Part shown: positions 44,747-56,976 of the stretch, piece by piece
Numbering within the stretch: position 1 is the first letter of the stretch
Layout: every line of letters starts with the position of its first letter
NCBI GenBank assembly: GCA_032716605.1
Contig: CM064501.1
Coordinates: 22,559,008-22,623,007 of the forward strand
Reading direction: 5' to 3'
DNA length: 64,000 nucleotides
DNA from: Paralithodes platypus
Lineage: Eukaryota; Arthropoda; Malacostraca; Decapoda; Lithodidae
Made by a program: the position numbers and the translations under genes
Notes under the pieces: generated by a model
What the model was told of the DNA's origin: nothing
Databases searched by the model: none
What the model saw: the letters and a program-made list of their open reading frames with translations, nothing else

Positions 44747-46230
44747 AGGGGAAATATGGTGTAATCTTTCACCAAAATAAGTTTTATCGTCATAAGTGTA
44801 ATTCTATTGAAATGAGAGAAATGTAAGTCTACTGTAAATGCCATTTAATCAGAAATGTTCGGGATTGGTCTAAGAAAATTAATTCGGGTATCATGCAAAT
44901 ACTATTTTTATCACAAATTACTTTATTTGGTCTTTTATGACTCATTAATGTGAATCTGCATAAGCTATCACACAATGTACCTAATATATAATTTGTTTCT
45001 GCAAAAAAAAAAATCAATCAATAAATATACATAATTTATAAATCAATACATAAATACAAATACTGTATTTGTATATATGGCGTTCTATGTCGAGCTTAGT
45101 TTAAATATTTACTGAGGTTAAATTTGCAACGTTTTAGTAATACAAAAAGAGACATTATTGATACATATATGTATTTTATGAAAGATAAGTCGAAGTACTA
45201 TTGAAACAGCAAGCTAAAATTGAAAAACAAAATACACATTACATATACTTGAGTAATCATCACCAATGTATATGCAGAATTATACTAAAGATATTTTCTA
45301 ATACTTTATGGTAGTAGATTAAACGGATTTACTTGTTGACAACAGCACAACAATGTTACCATATTAGGTGGTATTAAGTAGGGTGTGAACATGGGTAGAT
45401 AATCAGGTTAAACACAACAATGGGTGATGTTTATCGTGTCACTATCAGGCCCTTTCATAACGTGGGAGGACGAGGGGGCGAGTTTAGATTGTATATGACC
45501 TTATGTTAAGCAGTCCTACAGCTGTAGGTTAGCCATAGACGACTAACGATCCTTCCCTTGCCACATCACAGTAAGAGACAACATATGCATACCTTAGAAA
45601 TAATAGTACTGTTAAATCTATAGTTTTTCGATAATCTTGCTTGTAAATAGTTCAATTGTAAGTTACTATTACATTCCGTTAACAGTTATCTTGTGTCGGT
45701 AATAACCCGAGACTAGTATTTATTTATTCACTTCACAGCACTCGAATTAATGTTCCTCTTTCATGATTCCACATAACTAATCTTTATGGTTTTCAGTGAC
45801 TTTGAATTTACATTTGGCTAAAGTTCCAATGACCCTGCCCTCATGATTTGACCTAGCCATGCTACTACTATTAACTAATAATTATTTGAAGTAGACTCAT
45901 CCATCAGTACATATTGTAATGGTTCAGACAGGGTTGTTGTGCATCAGTTGGACTCTAGGACAATAAATTCCTGCCATAACACTGCTCTAGCATGGCATCA
46001 CTGTGGTTGATACTGGAATAGTGGTAACAGTGTTTCAGCTAGGGTACAACAAAAAGTCCCCTTACAACACTATCTGCACAACATCATACTCGGGCATAGA
46101 GTAAGCATAGGAGAGAGGAGTCTTCCTATGTATTCTATTAATAAAAAGGTGCCTTTAAACGTTGCCAGTTACCCTTTTTCGATTTTTTTTTCAGCGCCAT
46201 CTATTGCAGGGTTCCAGAACTACTCAACGT
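44747..46230. other. Unassigned AT-rich DNA
   Basis: About 1.5 kb without a gene or known repeat that I can see. The segment caGCGCCATCTATTGCAGGGTTCC at 46192-46214 recurs in similar form near 47418-47438. Confidence 0.4.
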
Positions 46231-46474
46231 GGCTCGCTGGTGTAGTGACTAGCATCTTGGACTTCCACCCAGAAGGCCCAGGATCGCGCCCACGCTCGGC
46301 GCATTAAAGATTTTTCACAAGCACTGAGTCATTACCGTCCCTCATGAGCAAGGGGATGGGGTAGTAGTACAGGACCCCAATGGAAATATGCCTAATCGGC
46401 CTTATTGGGCTATCCTTAGCTGGCTTAGCATGCGCTAGCTTTAAGAACTATTATTATTATTATTATTATTATTA
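46231..46474 (+). mobile_element. tRNA-derived SINE (family 1), copy 4
   Basis: The most diverged copy: two bases lost in the head (ggctcgctggtg) and the B-box region reads ggatcgcgccc. The tail is (TAT)n. Confidence 0.9.
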
Positions 46475-46542
46475 ACGTGAATAAATCTACGGATGTATCC
46501 TCCATTCTGTTTTTGTTTTTTTTATTATATGTACAATACTTT

Positions 46543-46545
<3 letters not shown>

Positions 46546-46585
<40 letters not shown>

Positions 46586-46596
46586 ATGTGTATACA

Positions 46597-46666
<70 letters not shown>
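46546..46666. repeat. (CT)n-(TA)n microsatellite
   Basis: About 32 bp of CT, a short break (atctctatgtgtatacag), then about 75 bp of TA. It is roughly the inverse of the tract at 44641-44746. Confidence 0.95.
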
Positions 46667-46937
46667 TGTATAAGCCTATTATTTATGTTTGACCAAAGTT
46701 TGAGTGTGGCTGTGTACTTCCAAGTTAGTAACTTATATTACAATGTAAATACTTTTCTTCAATTGAGATTATTGTTATTCATATACATTCATTGTTAATA
46801 AATATACAGTCAATATCAAATAATCATCAACAGCCTTCATGATCCATTGCAAACCATATCCTTATTCTCAAAGGTCAACCACAGCCTCCTTACATCATCA
46901 CGGAGGCTTGGTTCAGCTTGGTAAGCTATGTAATTAA

Positions 46938-47156
46938 CCCCTTCTATACCGTGAACGTCTTTTGATTTTATTCTGGCTCCTACTAATATATTAATCGATT
47001 GTATTCACTATAGGAAGGATCTTTAGCAATTATAAGGCTTCGAACTATCTCAATCAACCCTTTTAACTACCACAGATCCTTTCTAAGCTGTAGGATACAT
47101 AATCGTCTATATATTGCTAGAATAAAATATAACATACGTCGACGGTACAGAAGGGG
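46938..47156 (+). mobile_element. MITE-D copy 2, 219 bp
   Basis: TTAA flanks at 46934-46937 and 47157-47160. The ends are CCCCTTCTATACCGTGAACG and, inward from the right, CCCCTTCTGTACCGTCGACG, matching 17 of 20. Confidence 0.9.
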
Positions 47157-47472
47157 TTAATGGAGTATTGTTCACATTTCGGTGTAGGCAATACTTTGGA
47201 GTGCTTTTGCATATCAGTGTAGCCTACTCTTAAATCATTGTAGCCTATCCATAATGACTATGGCTGATATGGTGATAGCAAACAAGTTACATGTGTTTCT
47301 ACAGACTACACGAGACACGTGTACACCATTGCAGCCAAGGGAAAGGAACTGTCAATAAACAGACGACAAATTCGGACAGAAGCATTTTCCCGCGATAGGG
47401 AGGAGCTATGCGCTACCGCCATCTAGTGCAGGGTTCCAGCCAAATCTGTAAATAATGGCCAACTACTATTAA

Positions 47473-48552
47473 CCCGGGAACTGCGGGGAGACTCTTAAGA
47501 GTTCCCCCGGCGGACTGCGGGGAGACTCTTAACACCTTACGAGCGGCCTATGCGGTTTATTTATGTGTACCGCACAGCGGGGTGTTTTTAGCCATAATAG
47601 GGCTGTTTACGTGATCATTTTCATGCCTAAATAAGACCCAGAACGTAAAACAAGTACCTATCCCTGAAAGGGCATAAATAGAGCTTTCGAATGACACCAT
47701 AACGATCCTTGTATGATGGATAGTTTTCTTGCAATAACCGTGCAACGCGAGTGCAAAAAGCAGGTAATTCGGTACTTTCAGTACATAATTGAGTATGTAG
47801 CGAGTGAGAGAGGGAGGAGGGAGCTGAGATTTGTGTCAGTAGGTTCGCCGCGGTGGTCTGGAGCAGTCATACGCTCGCTAGTCTCCTGCCACCACTTGTC
47901 TCTCTCTCTCAGCCACATTACGTGCTGAAATTGCCACTCGAGTTATGTCGAGCGCCGCCACATAGTCCAGCTTTATTTAACTCGACTTATGTTGCTCGCC
48001 GCTAAATAAGGGTTAAGATTCAGAGAAAAACAAAATCAACTTTTGACATCGATTTTTTTTTTTTTTTTTGGCCCCTGGGCCATGCAAAATCTCAGTCCTC
48101 TACCTCCCCTCCTTCCCCACTTTCCTCCTCTCCTTCAGTTATCACCTATTTTCCCTGTTATTCCCTTATTCTGAGGTATATTTTCGTGCTAACATTAGAA
48201 ATCCGGTTGCAGGGTGTGGTCATCACTGATAGCAAGCGAATGCAAGAGAGAGAGAGAGAGTATCGATCGACTGTGTCTCAGTGGCCTTGGGGGAAATTGG
48301 CGGGAAAGCAGCTTGCCTCACCCATACATTATACAACTCGCGGGCTATATCTCCGATTTTGACCATCCAAACGCTGTTTTCACTCGTTTTATTGTTGTTT
48401 CAGGTTAATACCTTTATAATCAACCCATAATAGGCACATATGGATAAGTATTAATGCTATTAATGGAACAATGAATATTTTAGTGATGGAAACACCTCAA
48501 ATACATGCGCACAGGGAGAGGTGTCTAATTACCCCCATGCGCACTTCAGAGG
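47473..48552 (-). mobile_element. MITE-B copy 5, interrupted by MITE-A
   Basis: TTAA flanks at 47469-47472 and 48553-48556. The outer pieces 47473-47528 and 48017-48552 join through one TTAA to give a normal B element in inverse orientation. The interruption is at the same internal ACTCTTAA that B4 uses in B3. Confidence 0.9.
47533..48012 (+). mobile_element. MITE-A, 480 bp, copy 2
   Basis: TTAA flanks at 47529-47532 and 48013-48016. The same length as copy 1 with few differences (e.g. C to G near 47551, a changed base near the right end, taaataaggg). Inserted in B copy 5. Confidence 0.92.
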
Positions 48553-48556
48553 TTAA

Positions 48557-49500
48557 CACGGCTGATTTTCCCAGACTCCTCTCTCCTATTCTTACTCTAT
48601 GCTCAACAGTGTTGTAACAAGACTGACTGACAGTGCCATAACAAAACTTTAATGCATAGCATGACTGATGGTCCAGACTATCTCATCCCCCACCTTGGTC
48701 ACCTTCTACAACATGCAGTAGCATAGGCCTATTTTATTTTTATTTTATTTTTTTTTTTTTTTCCATTAAATCTGAAAAACACTTTACCCTCAGGAAAGAC
48801 CACGTCGCTCTTTGGACAACAGAAGGAATGTACAGTATATGTAATGGAGATAGTAGTTGCCAATAATGAAGCATGTCGCCAGTAATGAAGCATGAGTTGA
48901 GTGAACATGGGGTGCGCTTTATAAGCATTTTTACTTCATGTTGTATTATCATAATTGCTTCATTGCGTTCGTTTGCTGACGGTATACAGTTTATATTTGG
49001 TGAACTGCTTGAACGTAACTATTTCACCTATACTAGTTATTATCAGTCTATCTTGTACTTCTTGTAGCCCACATAGCCTACATATCACAGTTCACTTATG
49101 AAAAAAAGTAAGGGACTGAGGTTCTCGCAGAGAGGCTCCAGTCCTGACGTTATCTTTACTTACAGTGTGCTGGCTTAATACTCCAATAGGGTTGATAGCC
49201 TCTGAAGTCCTATTTTAATGAACTAACTAACTGAAAACGGAATAGAGAGTGGAATGGTCAGTACTTCCTCAGCTAATCTGCCGTGAACACCCAACTGGTC
49301 ATCTACAGTTGTCATGGTTTTAACTTTTACCTCTTAGTGATATGTAACTGCACTTAACTTAATGCATAACCAGTTATAGGGTTATTCTAAATAAGTTCAT
49401 TGTTGTGCACTGCATTATTTTATAGCACCTTTCTATTTTACTTGTTTGCACCCGGACTAACTCGCTGGTGTTGGCTGTTACTGCCCGTCTTGGAGTCTTT
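48557..49500. other. Unassigned DNA
   Basis: Contains a T-rich run at about 48728-48762. No gene recognised; the short frames have no motif. Confidence 0.4.
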
Positions 49501-49504
49501 TTAA

Positions 49505-50112
49505 CCCGGGAACGGCAGCAAAGCTCATAAGAAGTTTTACTGGGCGAGGACGGCAAAGCTCTTAAGAGGGAGGCCTAAAAAAAACATTTAAACGGCCCCA
49601 GTAGCACTAAACAATGTTTTTTTGTATTTTGTTTTTTTTCCCTATACCTTATATCACTCCTCCACATCCCCTCCTTCCCCCTTTTCCCCTCCCCCTTCAA
49701 TTATCACCTATTTTCCCTGTTATTCCCTAATTCATTGGTATATTTGTGTGCTAACATTAGCAAAATGTGTGGAGGATGTGCTTACGTGCCTAGCGAGTGT
49801 GTTATACAACCGAGTGTGTGAATGAGTAGGCTCAGTGTGGCTTGAGGCCTCGTGGAGGGAGGGGTTGCCTCAATTTTCTCCATAATGCATGAATGGGCTG
49901 GTCCATCTATATTCGCATTTTTGACCAGAAAAATTATATTTTCACTTGTTTTATTGTTGTTACAGGTTACTATCTTCATAGTGAAGGTAAAATAGGCTCA
50001 TATGAATAAGTAATAACGATATTTATCGTAAAATTACGATTATAGGCCTGAATGGAGCCAATATGCTCGCCCATGGGCAGCTAGTTCAATACCCCCCCTC
50101 GCCGTTGCCGGG
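49505..50112 (-). mobile_element. MITE-C copy 3, 608 bp
   Basis: TTAA flanks at 49501-49504 and 50113-50116. The ends CCCGGGAACGGC and, inward from the right, CCCGGCAACGGC agree at 11 of 12 bases. The inside shares the ttatcacctattttccctgt block with B elements, so B and C are related families. Confidence 0.88.
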
Positions 50113-50557
50113 TTAAGCAATAGGAATTGTGAGTTAGAGGAATAATTTGTACTAGGCTCTTTCCTGTCGCATTCTTTTCCGTCAGAGTGGGAAATCGGGG
50201 TCGACCGATTTTACTCTCTGGCTTAGAAGTTTTGATGGCTCTTTCTCACATTCCTGGCACTGCCCTTTTTACCCAACATTCCAGTGATTTACATCCTGTA
50301 CCATTGTAACTTGCATGAGGTAATTCTTAGGGAGAGAGTGGGGTGGTGATCTTGTTCACAGTTACAGGGTGGTATGCTCTCTCACTAATAAATTACCCTA
50401 TACAGGATGTACTCTGCATTATTCTAGTTTTCGGGCAGCTGCGCGGCTGCAGCTCTCTTGGTAACTACTACACTTATCTGAACCCTTATCTATAATCTCT
50501 GATGGCCTGATTTAGAATAGGGGAGATATCCTGGGGACTTAGGTTTTAACTGAAGGC

Positions 50558-51225
50558 TTGCATCATACGGCTTCACTGGATTATCAACTGGAAGTAGAGT
50601 TGTCTCTGATTGCATATGCATATGCTTCTGCCCGGAATCATGCCAAATCTGTTCTTCGACTTGCCAAAAACTCTTTCATCAATAGCAAATGTAACGATCT
50701 TTCAAATTCTAGCACTTTCCAAGCTTTCTGGCACCTAACTAAAAACCTCTCCTACAACTTTACTTCTCTGTCTTCCCCTCCTCTTTTCCACTCAGATGGC
50801 ACCACTGTCACTTCTTCCTCTGATAAAGCTGAACACTTCGCTCAAACTTTTGCTAAAAACTCAACCTTGGGTGATTCGATGCTATTCCTCCATCATCACC
50901 CCATTCACACATAATTATGCCTATTGTAATTATTTCTTCTAAAGATGTTTTTTCTGCCCTATCTGCGCTTAATACTAAAAAGGTGTATGGGCCCGATGGA
51001 GTTCCTCCTGTTGTACTAAAAAACTGTGCTTCCGAGCTGACTCCCTGCCTATGTTTGTAAACTGTTCTGCCTCAGCTTTTCCTCTAACACCTTTCCTTCT
51101 TGCTGGAAAATTGCCATAATTCAACCTGTACCAAAGAAAGGTGACTGCTCTCAACAACTCTCAAACTATTGTCCATTTGCTCTCTTATCTTCCATCTCTA
51201 ATGTCCTTAAATCTATACGAAATGT
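50558..51225 (+). pseudogene. Non-LTR retrotransposon reverse transcriptase fragment
   Basis: The frame 50558-50914 (RNHAKSVLRLAKNSFINSK, FWHLTKNLSYNF) is the linker before an RT. It continues in other frames with ALSALNTKKVYGPDGVPPVVL and QPVPKKGDCSQQLSNY, the first RT blocks. It differs clearly from the three CR1-like LINEs and resembles another Jockey-superfamily type. Both ends are missing; unrelated sequence starts near 51226. Confidence 0.8.
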
Positions 51226-53864
51226 TATGCCCTGTTTTTCTACAGGATTAACTTGGGTAATGTGAGTTCTAAATGACTGGGTATATAAGGCTGCATGCAC
51301 AATACAAGATATGAGGAATAGAGAACACAAAGAAACACATGGTAACAAGTTACACGATCACGTTTATTTATATACCACTGCAGAATACTCGTGCAAGACA
51401 ATATAATAGAATCGAACAACACTAGCATAAGTGGATCTGGATGGAGCCTAGTCTCCCACTTCCAACGTTCAGGTATTAATCTTCTGATCACTGGCTTTAA
51501 TTCAACAGGTTTATATACCGAAGACCATCAATGTTACTTATAGAATCATATTCACTGTTAGATTTATTACTGGTAGCTCTGGTGCACAAGTAGTTCACAG
51601 ACTAGATTAGACACGCGTATTTTAGAGCACGGGAATTCTAGTAACCTCAGGGGGTACTGATCTAAGTTTTATATTCTTGTCTCAGAAATACATAGAACGC
51701 AAATCATTGGGCGAACATTCAGATATCACTAGGGTTTCCTTCTAGGTAATAATATCTGGGTATATGGTTGATTACGAGAGTTAGTATCGCCTGTTAATTA
51801 ATGAACACTGATACGCTTAGCACTTCCTAATTGAATGGTTAGACAGTAGGGATCTCGAGTCTTATGGACTTATTTGAGCTCTCAATAGATATGGGGACTA
51901 GGTAAGATGGTGATTACTGTTGTGGCACATGGCTATAGGAAGCCTTCATATTTTAATATAACTGAGCCTTAGTAAGAGGTACTATTTTGGCTATACTGGA
52001 AGTATTTAGGGGAGAGAGACAGGATCTACTTTGCGAGGAGGATGGGGACAGCTGTGATAGGAGCGTCTCTCTTAGATTGTTCAATCTTCATTCTATGGTA
52101 TAGCTGAGGTGCTAATTTAGTGATCAGAGTGTGCAAGAAAGGTAAATGGTTTATTGTGAGTTAATAGAGGTTAGTAAAGGTGTTAGTCATGCATGGTTAG
52201 TTCATTGATAGGAAGAATTCCTGTGCTACCTGGCAATGACTCAGAAGTCAAAACAGGGGCCAGGTATACCTCCGCGGGGGTGGGGGTCTCCCTCCTCGGG
52301 TGGGTAAAAAGGGGTAGCTGGACGCCCTCTCTCTGGGATAGTCGTCCTGCGGCTGTGGCTAGGGGCTTGCCATATCACCAGTGTTTGTAATAACCCTCTG
52401 TGTATGAGACAGATGTGGGTGTCCTTAATACCAAAACCGAAGGTGCCTTGGCTAGCTGGTTTTACTCGGCTGGTTGTTAATTGTAGGGTTTGCTAGATGT
52501 GGTGGAGACTGGGTTGCTAACTCTGCCACATTTATCTGGAAGTATGGCAATAGAAGTTAGTTACTGGTGAGGCGGCTAGCCTCGCACCGACGACCATTGG
52601 GTGCAGGGTTGTGAATGGGTTGTAAGAGAATAGATGGCATGCAAGGGGTTAGTAAAGTTGTAATGTTGTTCTGGCCTACTAAGTGAAGGTAGGCTGGATA
52701 GGAGTATATATATAAAAGGTTGGAGACCGTTAGCAACGGAAAATTCAAGGATCTTCAAGAGGTATGAGAGAGAGGCTAGGTCGGACAAGAGTAGAGAAGC
52801 GCGGGGTCTTATAATGAGAGGGGAGGAGTTCAGGGGGGCTATAGGGGAATTTGACCCTAAGGTCTCTGGGCGTGGGGGTGGCATTAGGCTGCAGTTGATA
52901 TTGGAGTTTGAAAAGGCAGTGGAAGTACGTTAGCCAAATGCTACCGGGGAATGCAACTATGGGGTGGTATATGAGTCTGGAAAAGATAGAATTATGTGGT
53001 CAGTCCGAGGGGTTATGGATACTATTAGTTGGCCCTGGGAACTGCGTTTTCTATGAAATATGTATACCAAACAAAGCGGCAGTTCGTAGGGGTACTTAGT
53101 TATTGTTTCGAGGTACTTATGACAGATACTGGTAACAAGGTTATCTATACAATCTCTGGTTGGGGTAAGAGGTGTATGACACGAAGCAAATTGGCGTAGT
53201 GTGGACTGTGGATACGAAGGAGGCAAGTGGAAGACGTATGACAATTGTGGAAAAGTAAATGGAAAAAGGTGAACACAATGGCGGATAAAGATACTTAACC
53301 TAAGGATTGAATACATAGATTTATGGGGCGATGGGTCTTCAGAAAGCTTAGTCTGGCAAGACAAGATGTTAGGGAATGTTAATATTAATACTTAAACTAA
53401 GGATTGCATACATCGATGAACGACGACATTATAGTCGTTGTCCTAATAAGGTGATGAAACCTGGTTGATCTGTACTTGGCACAATACGACACAAGGACAG
53501 TGCCGCTATGTCGTATCAATACTGGTGGCAGTTAATATTATAGAGACACTTAGTTACTAGAGGAACAATGCAAGAGGGCGACTGAGCACGGGTTACATAT
53601 ATCTATACTCGTCATGGGAAATGATATACGAGGTCTAGGGACAGGCATGGGTGTTTTAACTTCTAAGATATATAACATCTACTTCTCGGATGTAAGAACA
53701 TACATAGATATAATTATGGCTGTCTGATGTGTTGGCATTGGCTCAACGTCGGGACAGGGCATGGGTGTTTTTAATATGAATGTATATTCCTGTTCATCAT
53801 CTTTGTAGTTAGGAGTGTAGGACACGAGGGGGTAGTGTACGTGAGGTGTGGAAAAATGGTCAGT
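51226..53864. other. Unassigned 2.6 kb, possibly part of the element carrying the proline-rich frames
   Basis: No recognised gene. Small minus frames such as 52957-53364 lack known domains. It lies downstream of the minus-strand proline-rich frames and may be their 3' region. Confidence 0.3.
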
Positions 53865-54422
53865 TTAGAAGGGGTATCTAGGTGCGGCCTGGAGCTGCTT
53901 AGCCCTGCGGGCTTGGGCCTGTCTGAATTGGCTGGCTTGGTCAGCTGGTCCTTGCGTTCTGTGGACCTTTCCTTTGGGTGTTTCTGTGTGGTGTTCGTTC
54001 GTGGCTTCTGTGGTGGGCTTCTCGTTCTGGGGCATTTTACTTCCCTCTCCTTCATTATAGGCTCGTCCTCGAGCCTCAAGGGTGAAGTAAAAAGAAGCAT
54101 AGTCATGGTGGGTCATTTTGAGGGTATTTAGAAGGTTCCACCAAGCAAGAGAGCGATGGTCAGGTTTCTTTTGTAAGTCAATGTATACCTGTAAGAATGT
54201 GTCATCTGTGTTGTGACGGGCGGTTGCTCGGGCTTGAGGTGGGCGTTGTAGACGTAAGTGTCCAGTGGGGTTTTTTACTTTAACCTTTCGTATGAATGGT
54301 TTGTAGTTTTCCCCCGTGGGGGTCGGAGTGAGGTGTGTGGGAAGGAGGGGGTGTGTGTTGTGTGGCTGAAAAGTAGTATGACTAAGGGAAAAAATATAAT
54401 ATATACAGTATATGGAAAACAT
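53865..54422 (-). CDS. Hypothetical protein, 185 codons
   Basis: A minus frame whose plausible part begins near GHLRLQRPPQARATAR and continues through HRSLAWWNLLNTLKMTHHDY to a charged Gln/Ala/Arg-rich end (QAQARRAKQLQAAP). The first 60 residues run through low-complexity AT-rich DNA and are probably not coding. I know no family for it. It lies 250 bp downstream of the proline-rich frames on the same strand, so it may be another exon or frame of the same gene. Confidence 0.4.
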   Translation of the reverse strand: MFSIYCIYYIFSLSHTTFQPHNTHPLLPTHLTPTPTGENYKPFIRKVKVKNPTGHLRLQRPPQARATARHNTDDTFLQVYIDLQKKPDHRSLAWWNLLNTLKMTHHDYASFYFTLEARGRAYNEGEGSKMPQNEKPTTEATNEHHTETPKGKVHRTQGPADQASQFRQAQARRAKQLQAAPRYPF

Positions 54423-54670
54423 GTAAATTTAAGAAAGAACAGATAATTAAGAAGAGGTAAAGTGTTTAACAATGTATAAAACAAATTTAAAAGATAGTCA
54501 GAAAAGTGTAGGTTAACAAGAAAAGTAGTATGACTAAGGGAAGAAAAATATAATATACAGTATATGGAAAACATGTACATTTATAGAATCATGCCCAATC
54601 GCTTAGGAATTGAAAACAATCAAAACAAAAAAATTAAGTACAATAATATCCTCATCATCATCAGGGGGGG

Positions 54671-56976
54671 TTATTTAGGGTCGCCGTTAGTCTGGGTGAC
54701 GGTCTGGTAATAGGGGTGGTGGTGGTTGTGGCTTTGACCTTGGTGGTTCACTTTCACTTTGGAAGGGAGGGGTGGATATACCGTTAGGTCTGTCGTTAGG
54801 AATGTGGGTCTGGGGGCGAGCTGGCCCGGGGCCAGTTTTGGAGGGGGTCTAAGTGGTTTCGGTCGGGGGTAGTGATAGGGGGGTTTTAAAGATGAAACGG
54901 GCAGGTCGAGTCGGGGTTGTTGTTGCGGAAGAGGTTGGTGCTGGGGAGGGGTTGAATTGTGTAGAGAGTTGTGGTCGTGAGTGGGGTTTGGGGAAGGGTG
55001 AGTAAGGCTGAAGGTTGAGAGTTTACTATGATCGGGTGGTTTGGAGATTTGGGGTGTGGGGATTTGATAGGGAGATGGTGGGGGGGGTCTGGGCAGGCAG
55101 GGTTGTGGTTTGAGAGGGGTTGACTTTGGACTGATTTTATTTTCGGGAGAGACATGGATGGGATTTCGAGGAGTGGTTGAAGTTGAGGGGTTGATTATGT
55201 TGTTTGGGGCGAGAGAGAGAGTATTTTGGGGTTTAGCCAAGGTGGAAAAAGTTTTGTGGTTGGATTGGGATGGGAGTGGTATTTTGTCGAGCGGGATCTT
55301 TGGGGGTGGAATTTGGGGCGGGTGGGGTAACGGTGAAGAGGGGGGTAAGATAGGGGGGAAAGAGGAGGTAGGGGTTATGTACAGGGGTGATTGTTCGTTC
55401 TGAATGTGGTCGTGAGAGGTTAGGCTGGCAGGGTGGGAATTGGTGGAGGTTGAAAGTTTAGCTGGGCTCATGATGGTGGGGGACCGACTGGTGAGCAGGT
55501 GTTCGGTACGCATGAGGGGGGGGGAAATCACTTTGGGGGGGTCACGCGTGAGGGGGGGGATTAACGGCGCGTGTGGGAGCATCAGAGTGGTGGGGTGTGT
55601 CGGTGGCAGTGACGGTTTGTTTAGAGGTTATATGGGATTGGTGGGTTTGTCTGTCATGAGGGGGTGAGTCAAGTGTGGGGTTTTGAAGTTTATTAGGGGT
55701 GTGAATTGTGGAGGGGTGGAAGGGAGCTACTGACGGAAAACTGTCACAAGGGAAATTTTGTTGGTGGGGGAATAGCTGAGCATTTCTGGGGGAAGGGGGG
55801 AACATGGTTGGGTCCCTAGGTCGTCACGCGTGAGGGGAGGATTAACGGCGCGTGTGGGAGGGTCAGGGTGGTGAGAGGTGAGCGAGTTAGAAAACGGGAT
55901 TTGTTGGGGGGACTGCGGAGGGTTGGTGTGGGAAGAGTTAGGTGTAGAACAGGGGTTATTGGTAGAGGACTGATGTATTGATTTGGGGTTGTTAACAGGA
56001 CGAATTTGGGGAATTTTCTTGGTGTCAGTCTCGGTCTGGTTAAAGGTTATGTGGGACTGGGGAGGATTAGTGGGGGCAGAGTTAGGCATAGGACATGGGT
56101 TATTGAGGGAGGAGTGATCTACTGATTGGGGGTTGTTAACAGGACGAGTTTGGGGAATTTTCTTGGTGGCAGTCTCGGTCTGGTTAGAGGTTATCTGGGA
56201 CTGGTGAGTTTGTTTGACATGAGAGGGCGAGTCAAGTGTGGGGTTTTGAAGTTTTCTAGGGGTGTGAATTGTGTGGGGGTGGAAGGGAGCTACTGACGGA
56301 AAACTGTCACAAGGGGAATTTTGTTGTTTGTGGAATAGCTGAACATTTCTGGGGGCATGGGGAAAACATGTTTTGGTAGGCCTACATAAGTAGGAATAGC
56401 TAGAAAACGGGGCTTGTTGGGGGGACTGCGGAGGGTTGGTGGGGGAAGAGTTAGGTGTAGAACAGGGGTTATTGGTAGAGGTTGAACATTTTGAGGGGGG
56501 GACAGGTGATGAATATGAGGAAGTGAGAGGCGTGACAGGTTGTTGAGCAGCATTTTTTAGGGGTGAATTTGAAAAAGAATTGGTTACTGTGGGGGTGATC
56601 ATTTCTACGTGCTGTGGTTTGTTGGCAGGCATAGAAAAAGGATGGGGTTTATGGGGTAACACCATTGATGGAAGATGATAGTTGGTGGATGGCTGGGCAG
56701 GGGAAAATTTAGGGATGGTCAGAGGGGATAGAGGCAAGGGAGTGTGCACTGGGGTTGGACTTTCACCGGAAGTCATTTTGGAAGGGTGCACGGAGTCTTG
56801 GATAGGGGATTCATCGAACTGAGTAGGCATTCTTCTCTGATGGAGAGCATATGTTCTTCGAATAAGCCATACGGGTCGAGATGGGCGGTGATGTGGGGTG
56901 GGAGGATGTTTAATAATGCGGTGAATAAGAGTTCATTTTGTTGATCGTAATCTTCATAGCTATACGTGGTCCTCAC
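54671..56976 (-). pseudogene. Proline/serine/threonine-rich protein in three frames
   Basis: Read 56976 to 54671: a short folded-looking start (NELLFTALLNILPPHITAHL, DPYGLFEEHMLSIREE), then 55727-56830 (367 codons), 55542-55805 and 54671-55582 (303 codons), all dominated by Pro, Ser, Thr, Asn and Gln. Internal repeats include SPCDSFPSVAPFHP, KLQNPTLDSP and PPTRAVNPP, each seen twice or more. Frame changes fall near 56830 and 55740. The start could be a gag-like segment, which would make this a retroelement ORF1; that is a guess. Confidence 0.5.

Noticed and set aside
46477..46798. Hydrophobic proteins across (CT)n(TA)n, and the pair at 44555-44844
   Set aside because: Translation of microsatellites (Leu-Ser and Tyr-Ile repeats) on both strands.
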